64,000 nt of DNA. Origin: Emiliania huxleyi CCMP1516. Its lineage: Eukaryota > Haptophyta > Isochrysidales > Noelaerhabdaceae. Of this stretch, positions 40,547-48,881 are shown piece after piece. Positions within the stretch are counted from its first letter, which is position 1; every line of letters begins with the position of its first letter. Position numbers and translations under genes: made by a program. The stretch spans positions 363,771 to 427,770 of the forward strand of contig NW_005195300.1 in assembly GCF_000372725.1 (NCBI RefSeq), read 5' to 3'. A model generated the notes under the pieces. The model saw only the letters and a program-made list of their open reading frames with translations, had not been told where the DNA came from and searched no databases.

Positions 40547-43500
40547 CTACTCAAAGACAAAGTCCGGGTGGCGCTGCACGATGCGCTCCTCGATCGTGCC
40601 GCTCATGTAGAGGTGGACAATGCGCACGTCGCGCGTCTGGCCGGGCCGGTAGATGCGGCTCTCGAGCTGCGTCTGCGCCGCCGGGTCGAGCTGCGGCTCG
40701 AGGACGTAGCACGTGCTCGCATTCGTCAACGTGAGGCCGGCGGCGAAGGTGCCGCTCTCGAGCAGCAGGCCGCAGCACTCGGGCTCGTCGCGGAAGCGCG
40801 AGAGCGCCGACTCGCCCTCGCGCGCGCGCACGAAGAAGCCAGGCGGGTAGGTGGCCGCCAGCGCGCCGGCGACGAGATCGAGCAGGTGGGCCGACGCGGA
40901 GAAGACGAGGAACTTGTCATCGCTGTTGTCGACGTCGGCCGGGCCCTCGATGAGCTCGAGGAGCTTGGCGATCTTGGGGCCGCGCGGGATCTGCGCTTGG
41001 GTGGACCAGTGGCCCGCGGCGGCGTCGAGGTGCGCGGCAAAGGAGAAGGGCGGCATGCCAGGGAAGTTGATGTAGTGCTCGTCCCACTCCTTGCCGCGGG
41101 TCACGGCGCCGGCGGCATTCGCGTGCTCGTAGCCGAGATGGAAGCGCGTCTCGCCGGCACGGCGCATGAGCGGCGTCAGCTCGGCAATGTCGGGCCGCGT
41201 GTTGGCGCCCTCCTCGTACAGCCGCCGGTTGCCCTCAAAATCGTCGGCCAGGTCGACCAACTGCGAGGCGAACCATGCCTCGGCGCACGTCTTCGAGTGG
41301 AAGCGCTGCGCGCCAAAGTGAACGGTGCCCGCCGCGCAGCGCCGCTTGGGCCAGTGGCAGCGCCACAGCCTCCGCTGGTCGAGGGGCGCGGTGCAGCCGT
41401 CGCACGCGCGCGTGCGCGGCACGTCCGCGTCGACGTGCTGCAAGCGCAGCTGGCAGGCCGCCTTGGCGCACGCCTTGCCGCAAAAGTGCCTCATGGGCGG
41501 CGCCACGTGCTCGGCGCGGCACATCGGGCAGCGCACGTTGAGCGGGTTCCGCGCGTGCAGCTGGGCGAGGCACGGCCGGCAGAATTGCGAGTGGCCGCAC
41601 GGCAGCGCCGCGAGCTCCTCCGGCTCCTTGTCATACAAGCACAGGACGCACGCCGTGGCGTCGGCGAGCGTGCCGGGACGGAGGACGTCGGCCGCGGCGA
41701 GCGGCGGCTGCAGCGCCTTTGTCAGCTGGCGCACCTCCACCTGGCCATCGTTGCACCGGCGCCTCGTCGCATAGCGCGCGTGCTCCTCGACGTGTGCCTC
41801 GGAGCAGAAGGCGTCGCACACGCTCACCCGGAGCTCCGCGAGCGCCTCCGCGCCGGGGAGCGACGTGTCGAGCTGCCGCCATTCGGGCGACGGGTCGAGC
41901 GCCCACTCCGACGCCTCGAAGGCCGCCTCGCTGACGAGCTCGCGCAGGAGGCCCAGCTGCAGCCGGTTGCCGCAGCCGGCGTGGTCGCAGTGCACCTGCT
42001 GCAGAGCGGCGATCCCGGCGCACATCTTCTCGCTTAGGCACCGCTTGCAGTACGAGTGACAGCAGCCGCTGACGAGGACGCGCGCCGTCGGCGCCGACGC
42101 GCCCGGCGGCGCAAAGGGCATGGCGCATTTGCAGCAAGCGGTGCTACCGTTGATGACGGCCGCCTTCTCGGCCGGAGAGCCGAACCCATCCTCGATGAGG
42201 CCACCGAGCACGCAATCGATGGTGACGAGGCGCGTCGGGATGAGCGAGCCGGGCGAGAGCTTGTCCGCGCGGCTCGTCTGCAGCATGGGCAGCCGCGCGG
42301 CGACCTCGCCTGGCTCGACGTAGTTTGGGTGGCTCGAGGCGAGGACGAGCTCCTGCAAGCGGCCGGCGGGCCACTCGGCGAAGAGTTCGTGCGCCTCGCC
42401 GAGGCCGACGCGCAGCTCGAGGCGCGCGAGGTGCTCGAGCGCGCGCACAACCACCTCCGCGTGGGAGCGGCCGGTGGCGTGATCGCGCTCAAAGTCGAGG
42501 CGGACGAAGGCGTGTTCCTTCCGCAGCGGCGTGCCGTCGGCGGCGCGCACCGGCAGCACGCTCGCGCCGCTCTGCGCGAAGCGCTGGGCGAGCGAATGGC
42601 GCAGCATGACGTGGCCCAGCACCGCCTGCGCCTGGCGCCACGTCGCGCTGGCCCACCACTCGGACGTGGCGATGGCGCCAGCCAGCCCGAGCACGGCGAG
42701 CTGGCCGCCGAGCGCTTGCAGCCCGCGCGTGTCGAAGGGTGTGCCGCTCAGAACCCAGCGGTGAACGGCAGTGAGCGCGCGCAGCTGACGCGACGTGGCG
42801 GAGACCGTCGTGCGCAGGTGCTGCGCCGACTCGTCGACGACAACGCGCCACCAGACGACCCTGTGCAGCCGGCGGTCGGCCTTGAAGCGCTCAAACGTCG
42901 TAAGCACCACGTCCGAGGCGAAGAGGTCGCTCACGTCGCGCGCGTCCTTGTCGTGCACCGCGACGCGCAGCCGGTGCGCGTCGGCGAAGGCGCGGCCGTC
43001 GTCTCGATCGACGAGCTCGCGGCGCCACTGCTCGATGAGCGTCTTCTTGGCCACGACGAGCGTCGCGCGCGTGCGCGGCGCCGCCGCCGCCGCCGCGTCG
43101 AAGCCACGCGCGGCGACGTCCGCTGCGTCGTACGGGTGCGCGAGCACGAGCGCGCCGAGCACGACGGTCTTGCCGCAGCCCATGTCGAGAGCGAACAGCC
43201 CGCCGCTGGTGGCGCGCGGCGCGGCGCGCGCGCGCTCTCCGGTGAGCGCGCAATGCCAGAGCCCGTCGGCCTGCCGCTGCCACAGCGCGGCGTGCAGGTC
43301 GAGCGCCTCCTGGTCGAGCGCCCACCCGAGCGCCTGCCGCTGCGCAGCGTAGAGCGGCAGCCGCATCGTCGCCGGCTGCGGTGCGGCGGGGTAGCCGGTC
43401 GACTCGCACGCGCGCATCAGGCTGCGGATGGTGAACGCGCCGTCGCCGTCGGGCGCCGGCGACCGAATCAACGCCTCTTCGGCGGCCGGCTGCCGCAGCA

Positions 43501-44020
43501 CGCGCAGCACGATCTCCTCCTCCTCCTGCACCTCCTCCTCCTCGACAGCATCCGCTTCCGCCTCCGGCCCAGCCTCGACGCCCTCGTCGTCGTCAGCATC
43601 CTCCTGCTCACCGCCGCCCGCATCCTCGCCCTCCTCATCCTCCTCGTCCGCCTTCTCCTCACCTCCGTCCGCTTCCTCGCCCTCCTCCTCCTCGACAGCC
43701 TCCTCCTCGTCCGCCTCCTCATCCGCCGCCGCCTCCTCGTCCTCCGCGCGCACCAGCCGGCGAATCTTGGTGCGCTGCGCGCGGCCCCACTGGTCAGCGT
43801 ACACGTTCAGCGCCTGCAACAGGGCGCTGCGCTGCGCGGACGTCGCGTTCACGTGCTCGAGAAGCTTGTCGCGGCTGGAGCTCGCCGCGGCGGCCAGGTC
43901 GATGCCTTCGTGCTCGAGAAAGTTTCGGATGCGGCCGTGCAGCTCGTCCCGCCACGATGCAGCGATGCCGCTGGCCTCCAGGAGGCCGCTGATGGGGTCG
44001 GCGCGCGCGCGCTTTGCCAT
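40547..44020 (-). CDS. SNF2-family ATPase with RING fingers (RAD5/SHPRH-like)
   Basis: About 1157 residues in one exon. The Met at 44020 (MAKRARADP) gives a basic nuclear-type start; the Met at 44038 is also in frame. Order: helical N-terminal module (to about 90), long acidic Glu/Asp region (about 100-180), SNF2 lobe 1 with LFALDMGCGKTVVLGALVLA (motif I), LVVAKKTLIEQW (Ia), VVVDESAQHLR (motif II) and WVLSGTPFDTRG (III); a Cys-rich segment (CCKCAMPF, GCCHSYCKRCL); a RING finger CVLCLYDKEPEELAALPCGH and RCPMCRAE; then lobe 2 with KFLVFSASAHLLDL, LTLTNASTCYVLEPQ and ESRIYRPGQTRDVRI (motif VI). Insertion of RING between the lobes is typical of RAD5/HLTF/SHPRH translocase-ubiquitin ligases used in DNA damage tolerance. 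Motif I has Cys for Leu, and motif II is DESA, not DEAH. Confidence 0.93.
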   Translation of the reverse strand: MAKRARADPISGLLEASGIAASWRDELHGRIRNFLEHEGIDLAAAASSSRDKLLEHVNATSAQRSALLQALNVYADQWGRAQRTKIRRLVRAEDEEAAADEEADEEEAVEEEEGEEADGGEEKADEEDEEGEDAGGGEQEDADDDEGVEAGPEAEADAVEEEEVQEEEEIVLRVLRQPAAEEALIRSPAPDGDGAFTIRSLMRACESTGYPAAPQPATMRLPLYAAQRQALGWALDQEALDLHAALWQRQADGLWHCALTGERARAAPRATSGGLFALDMGCGKTVVLGALVLAHPYDAADVAARGFDAAAAAAPRTRATLVVAKKTLIEQWRRELVDRDDGRAFADAHRLRVAVHDKDARDVSDLFASDVVLTTFERFKADRRLHRVVWWRVVVDESAQHLRTTVSATSRQLRALTAVHRWVLSGTPFDTRGLQALGGQLAVLGLAGAIATSEWWASATWRQAQAVLGHVMLRHSLAQRFAQSGASVLPVRAADGTPLRKEHAFVRLDFERDHATGRSHAEVVVRALEHLARLELRVGLGEAHELFAEWPAGRLQELVLASSHPNYVEPGEVAARLPMLQTSRADKLSPGSLIPTRLVTIDCVLGGLIEDGFGSPAEKAAVINGSTACCKCAMPFAPPGASAPTARVLVSGCCHSYCKRCLSEKMCAGIAALQQVHCDHAGCGNRLQLGLLRELVSEAAFEASEWALDPSPEWRQLDTSLPGAEALAELRVSVCDAFCSEAHVEEHARYATRRRCNDGQVEVRQLTKALQPPLAAADVLRPGTLADATACVLCLYDKEPEELAALPCGHSQFCRPCLAQLHARNPLNVRCPMCRAEHVAPPMRHFCGKACAKAACQLRLQHVDADVPRTRACDGCTAPLDQRRLWRCHWPKRRCAAGTVHFGAQRFHSKTCAEAWFASQLVDLADDFEGNRRLYEEGANTRPDIAELTPLMRRAGETRFHLGYEHANAAGAVTRGKEWDEHYINFPGMPPFSFAAHLDAAAGHWSTQAQIPRGPKIAKLLELIEGPADVDNSDDKFLVFSASAHLLDLVAGALAATYPPGFFVRAREGESALSRFRDEPECCGLLLESGTFAAGLTLTNASTCYVLEPQLDPAAQTQLESRIYRPGQTRDVRIVHLYMSGTIEERIVQRHPDFVFE

Positions 44021-44159
44021 CGCTGATGGGGTCGGCACTCACTCGGGCGTCGGCGCTTCCGACGCGGCGGTCGTCGCGACCACTACCTAGGTACACGATC
44101 GCGCGGCCGCCAGGCACCGACCCCACCCTCCAACCTGGCAAAACCCGGCCACTTGTTAC

Positions 44160-45608
44160 ATGAGCAATTGCAAAAAGAGCGGTCGTGGATGGTGGAATCC
44201 GGTCAACAGGAAAGATCCGAACGTCTTCGAGTTCAAGATTATTGGTTCTTGGGGAAACGATGATACGGGCACGATCTCCGTAGAGATGTTCAACGACAAC
44301 GCGCACCCCCTTCTGATTTCGATGAGAAGTCGGTACAGCTATAAACCGTGTGGCACGTTTAACGAGTACTCTTTCCCAGTCGGATATTCGGACTATGGTC
44401 CTATTCCGGTAGAAGACGGCGACAAGTATTGCCTCCCTATCAGCACCGTCTTGAGAGCGACTTTCGTGACTCACGGTAAACCTTCAACTTGCGACGACTC
44501 GCTGACAGCTGATCATGCGCACATCCGCGGACTCGGGGTGGTGCGTTCTGACTGCGATTATGATAAGGATACGGAAGTTGTAGGCTGCAAAGCCAAAGGT
44601 ATAATCCAGCTACGAGGGCAGGAGGTCAAAGTCGAGGACGTGACGATTGTCGGTGCAGGGCCGGACAATCGCCACGTGATGCTGAATGCCCAGTGGGATT
44701 GCAGCGACGGGTCAACGGGTGCAGTGGTCAACAATGTGAAGGTGCTCGGAACATGGTACATGTCGACCGATGGAATCGCCGCTACGGGGGTCGACGGTTT
44801 GGTGACAAACAGCTTCGTGATGACCCACGACGATGCGTATAAGCCGATGGAGAAAGATCAGAAATTCTTCAACAACATCGTATGGCCTGGTACGAATGGT
44901 TGGGCCCTTATGTTCGGTTGGGAACAACCGGGGTTTTCGGGCGCAACTGTCACTGGCCTGGACGTGTGGCACTCACAAAGGTACTATGATGCGGATGATA
45001 ATTACACATACAAGGCGTGTCTTCCTGATGATCACAATATAGTCCACCGTCCAATGTGCAAACAATACAAGAAGGTCGACGCGATCATGCACTACGGCGG
45101 TCTCATAGGTGCCTACTGGGGTAGGAGCGTCAAAGAAAAGGACGGGAAGACCGTTTCCCCTGCCTATATTGAGAATGTGTTTGTGGACAACGTCCGTATC
45201 CTTGGCAATGTCCGTCGAGTGTTTGAATTCATCCTGGCTCCCAGCGCTTTCTGCGAGCCCTGGGATCCTGACGCGGGATGGACCTATAACCTCGAGTGCC
45301 AGAATCAAGGAAAGTTCCGGAATTTCACTTTGGGCAAGGACTGGGGGATCAATATGTACGGTAGCAGTCAAGGGCAAAACTCTAGACACGGTACCATCAA
45401 TTCCGCAGTGAAAAGCAGATTCCTGGCCTACCCGGGAAAGGTCGAGCCGGAAACCTCGCCTCCCGGAGTCTATCCAAATATCGATGGACTCCCGGGGGAT
45501 ACCTGGCCTCCACGTTTTTCTGACTTTAAGTTCAAGATTACCCTGGGACCTGACGAACAGCACCGTCAAGCAGTGAAATTCTCCAAGGACTGTCCAACAG
45601 GCAAATAA
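44160..45608 (+). CDS. right-handed beta-helix protein, GH49/GH28-like
   Basis: 482 residues, one exon. The middle shows repeated short beta-strands: VKVEDVTIVGAG, GAVVNNVKVLGTWYMSTDGI, VDGLVTNSFVMTHDDAYKP, FVDNVRILGNVRRVFEF. The STDG and HDDA(Y)K pair matches the catalytic Asp pattern of beta-helix glycosidases such as dextranase-type GH49. No signal peptide is visible at the chosen Met; the frame stays open upstream through 44130, so the true 5' end may lie on another exon. Codon use is close to 50% GC with many A/T-ending codons, unlike every neighbour. That points to recent acquisition or a distinct origin. Substrate unknown. Confidence 0.75.
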   Translation: MSNCKKSGRGWWNPVNRKDPNVFEFKIIGSWGNDDTGTISVEMFNDNAHPLLISMRSRYSYKPCGTFNEYSFPVGYSDYGPIPVEDGDKYCLPISTVLRATFVTHGKPSTCDDSLTADHAHIRGLGVVRSDCDYDKDTEVVGCKAKGIIQLRGQEVKVEDVTIVGAGPDNRHVMLNAQWDCSDGSTGAVVNNVKVLGTWYMSTDGIAATGVDGLVTNSFVMTHDDAYKPMEKDQKFFNNIVWPGTNGWALMFGWEQPGFSGATVTGLDVWHSQRYYDADDNYTYKACLPDDHNIVHRPMCKQYKKVDAIMHYGGLIGAYWGRSVKEKDGKTVSPAYIENVFVDNVRILGNVRRVFEFILAPSAFCEPWDPDAGWTYNLECQNQGKFRNFTLGKDWGINMYGSSQGQNSRHGTINSAVKSRFLAYPGKVEPETSPPGVYPNIDGLPGDTWPPRFSDFKFKITLGPDEQHRQAVKFSKDCPTGK

Positions 45609-45790
45609 ATAAATAAAACGGACACCTCTACTAGGAGATGGGTAAAAAGGAACAGGTCCCCGCCCTTGCGATCTTTGTGCAGGGTTCTTTGTGGGTGTGG
45701 TCGGCGACTAGCCGGGGTCGTCCTCCCGATGGGGGACTAGCTGGCCTGTCTGCACGTTGCCTCCGTTATCCCTCCTCCTCCGCGGCTCCC

Positions 45791-47115
45791 TCAAGGCCGG
45801 GCGTGCAGCAGCCTCCAGTACTCCCGCTGCACTCCCCTCGGCGAGAGTCGGATCAGGTACCCATCTAGTTTGTCGCTGCCTATCGCCTTTCCTTTTTTGA
45901 ATTTCCTGATTGCCGCCTCGCACGCCGACCACGTCAACACGTTATCCGCAAGCCGTCCTGTCCCCCCCACCCCTGGGGGCTGGGCCTCCGCCCTGGCTGG
46001 TTTTGTCATTGCTAGGAGCGCCTCGACCGCCGCCATGTCCGCCTCCCTCCGCGCGTTGATCTCCTTCCCTCTCCTCGCCGCGGCGTCGCGGACTTCGTCC
46101 CCTCGCACCACGTGTCTTTGCCAGACCTGCTCTCCCGTCGTCTGGCAGGTTACCCACTCGCCTCCCTCATACATCGCAACCAGCTCCCCCCCGCCCGCTC
46201 TTCTGCCCATCTCCTTGTTCAGAATCTCGAAGACTCTCCTAGCGTTGTTGCCGCTATTCTCTGTCGCAACCTCCTGCATCACCTCTGTGAGTTTCTCCCC
46301 CCCCGTCCGCGGGCACAGGAGGAACTCCTGTTCAGCGTCGCGTCGTTCGCGCTCACAGACCGCCAACGCCCTCGCGCGCCTTCCTCTATTCGCCAGCTGT
46401 GGCTGAGCCTCGAGGGCCTTCCAGAGCTGCGCTAGGTTTGGCTCCCTCCAAAAGCCCTTCCCCTCCCATACCCTCCTATATCCGTCGCTCATCGTGCCGC
46501 TCCATTTCTTGACCTCGTGCCGTATCCTGAACCACTTCGCCACTTTCCATCGCAGCCTCTCTCTCTTGGACTTAGGTGGCGGCCCTCGGCCACCCGCCCC
46601 CTCGCTTGCCTCCCCGCCTCCCGCGGGCCGCTCCTCTCCGCCCGCTTCGTCATCGCCCTTTGCCCTCCTGGTCGCGACCACCGCCCTAGCGTGTCGCGTG
46701 AGCACCCTCGTCAGCCTCTCGAGCCGGTCTGAGGCACTCAGCTCCTTCTCCGCATCGGCCTGCACCTCGTCATCGAACACCTCCTGTACCGTCTTTGTGA
46801 ATCTCTCCTCCACCTCCCGATCCATGAATGTGCTCACCCCCCGCTCCCGAAACTCGCGAGGCCCTCCCACACCACCTACTCCTCCAAAGAATTCCACCGC
46901 CACCGCCCTGTGGTCGTCACCGCACACCCCCGGCATTGTGCTCGTGCGCCCCATACATGACGCGAGCCCAGATGTGACCACCCAGTTGTCAATCTGCGTC
47001 CCTGCTCGGTAGGTGGCTTCGTCCGCCATGGTCAGCAGCTCTCGGCCTCCATCCCCCAGCATCTGCTCGCGCACTTGAGGCTGCGAGCCGACAATAGGCT
47101 GCCCATTCTTCATTG
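45791..47115 (-). pseudogene. LINE ORF2 fragment (endonuclease end to first RT motif)
   Basis: The minus-strand frame begins in the C-terminus of an APE-type endonuclease (DNWVVTSGLASCMGRTSTMP, then GDDHRAVAVEF, the catalytic DH pair). It continues through a long basic/acidic linker (RLTRVLTRHARAVVATRRAK, KVAKWFRIRHEVKKWSGTMS) and reaches the RT entry motif FKKGKAIGSDKLDGYLIRLS before ending HARP at 45791. The catalytic RT core and the endonuclease N-terminus are absent, so the copy is broken at both ends. The upstream extension of the frame past 47115 runs antisense through the neighbouring gene and is not element sequence. Confidence 0.75.
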
Positions 47116-47126
47116 CTGCGTCAAAG

Positions 47127-47734
47127 GTGGCGCAGGCGCTAGCCGACAAGGGAGCCGTACGCGAGTGTGTAATCACGAGGGCGGGGAGCGTGCATGTGCC
47201 GTGCTGGCCAGACGCCGACCGCGAGACGTACCGGAAGCTTGTTGCCGATGAGCCTCGCACGGCGTCATGGCAGGGCGGCTCGCCACGCGTCACCGTTGAC
47301 GGCGACGCGCAGTCTGCGATGGGTGCATCCGAGTTTTTGCAGACGTACGGCCACCTCCTCGACGGTCCGCAGGAGCTAGGCCTGCCGCAGAGCGCGGCAC
47401 GGTGGTGGGCGGAGGCGACGAGCTCGAGTATAAAGCCGCTGTTTGTCGCCGCATACGTCACTGGCGCCAAGGCCTTCTTCGAAGCCGACCCCGCCGGGCA
47501 GGAGGGAGCAGCACGCCCCCAAACGGTCTGCGGCTTGTGTGTGTGTACGGGCGGCGTTTCGCTGTGTAGGCGCTGCACGAGAAGCGGGGCCGGATCGTCT
47601 ACGAGGACATCGGATCCGCAACGTTTGGCAACCACTCGCTCGACCGCTCAGCCGACGTCGCGCTCGACAAGTTCCTCTCAAAATCGTGCGAGGGGCTTGG
47701 CATGGGCTTGGATGGGGGGAAGGTGTCCGTTTGA
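47127..47734 (+). CDS. unknown two-exon protein, 5' end disturbed by LINE
   Basis: Exon 1 (to about 47490) encodes VAQALADKGAVRECVITRAG, DADRETYRKLVADEPRTASW and TGAKAFFEADP. A probable GC donor after ADP and the acceptor CGCTGTGTAG near 47572 join it to ALHEKRGRIVYEDIGSATFG, DVALDKFLSKSCEGLGMGLD and the stop at 47732-47734. The composition and helix pattern are those of a real soluble protein, but I recognise no family. A LINE fragment abuts the 5' end on the opposite strand, so the N-terminus may be lost. Confidence 0.5.
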
Positions 47735-48086
47735 GACAGATGATCTGTGCCACGCTGGCGCGGGCGGGCGCTCAGATGGTGTGATGATGACGCCCAGCTA
47801 CGTCGCCGCACATGCACATGGACATGTGCACATGCACATACATGCACATGCACGTGTCATGCATGGCATGTGCATGTGCATGTATGTGTGTGGGGAGGGT
47901 CGTTCGCGCTTCAACTCGGCACCGTGCAGGGCTGTGGTCGTCTCGACTGCAGCGTGCGCGCCTGGGCGCAGCTGTGTGCTGTGGAGTGCTGTGTGGAGAC
48001 TAATGCATCTTTCTTCCATGATTTCTCTTTTTCTTATAACACCAACAGGGCAGACGCGCCACTGAACAAAACGCCCGCGACACACC
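47735..48086. other. short CATG-rich repeat and flank
   Basis: 47810-47890 is a run of CACATG/CATGCA hexamers (ATGCACATGGACATGTGCAC and similar), self-complementary and Z/cruciform-prone. No gene seen. Confidence 0.6.
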
Positions 48087-48422
48087 TCAGCCTACGTCGG
48101 GCAGCGCGGGCGCGGCAGCACCAAACCGCGCAGGTGGCGGCTGGGCGGGAGTTGGAGGCAGGATGAAGCCTGGGGCCCAGCCAGTCGCGTCAAGCAGTGC
48201 CTGTGCTTCTCGGATCCACTCAGGCACCATCCTCACCTGGCACGGCTCGCCACTCTCATCGACGGCGATGATCGACGCCCACTGCACGCGCTTCATGTTG
48301 ATGCTGCGCGCTCGCTTGCTCACCACGAGTGTGTCCTCGCAAGACTCAAGGCAAGCCAGGGGTGGCCGCTTGCCCAGCACCGAAGGCGTTTCTGAGCGCT
48401 CGGCACGCATCATGATCCTCAA
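48087..48422 (-). CDS. small unknown protein with basic motif
   Basis: 111 residues with plausible composition: SETPSVLGKRPPLACLESCE, DTLVVSKRARSINMKRVQWA, IIAVDESGEPCQVRMVPEWI, REAQALLDATGWAPGF, then a Pro/Ala-rich tail. The cluster SKRARSINMKR could be a nuclear localisation signal. Start by the first Met at 48422, or Met at 48410. No family recognised. Confidence 0.45.
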   Translation of the reverse strand: MRIMMRAERSETPSVLGKRPPLACLESCEDTLVVSKRARSINMKRVQWASIIAVDESGEPCQVRMVPEWIREAQALLDATGWAPGFILPPTPAQPPPARFGAAAPALPDVG

Positions 48423-48608
48423 GGGATGCCGTCGTTTGGTCGCGGCAGAGTCCTCAAGGGACGCGTCGGGGCGGCACGTTTTCTTCTGATTTGCACGTCT
48501 CGCACATGAACAGGGCTCCAGAGATTTATAAAATGAACCCCAAATTACGTGTGAGTGTTAGAGTTGTTTGGTATTGCTATGATTTGCGCTCGCGATAAGA
48601 ATTTAAAC

Positions 48609-48652
48609 AAAAGAAAGAAAACAGACACCCAAGAGAGGGATGGGAGGAGAAA
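48609..48652 (-). repeat. short LINE tail copy
   Basis: AAAAGAAAGAAAACAGACAC, CCAAGAGAGGGATGGGAGGA: the first 45 bases (in antisense) of the TTTC-tailed LINE 3' end. It lies just upstream of the IF-2 gene. Confidence 0.6.
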
Positions 48653-48881
48653 AACACGTTCGGATCGCTCCTCATCGCAATTCGCAAACCCTGTCAGCAG
48701 TTCACCTGCGGGGGCGGCACACCTGCTCAAAAAAGGAAGGGGGTTGGAGCCACGGGGCTCGCGTGCTCGCTCGGTGCGCCGCATCACTCTGCGCCACTTT
48801 TGAGGCGTTGGCGAGGGGCCGGTGAGGCGGCGCCCTCGCGGCGCTTTCCAGCATTTTTTTGGTGCCCCCAGATCGCAGCAC

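Noticed and set aside
42056-44026. 656-codon frame antisense to the SNF2 gene, and 632 codons antisense to the PLC/LRR exon at 4621-6519
   Set aside because: GC-rich codon bias removes stops from the opposite strand; compositions are Arg/Ala/Leu/Glu-rich without motifs, while the sense frames carry clear domains.
45791-47635. A single 614-residue protein
   Set aside because: The first 170 residues are antisense to a protein-like gene and have biased composition; only the part from about 47115 down is LINE sequence.
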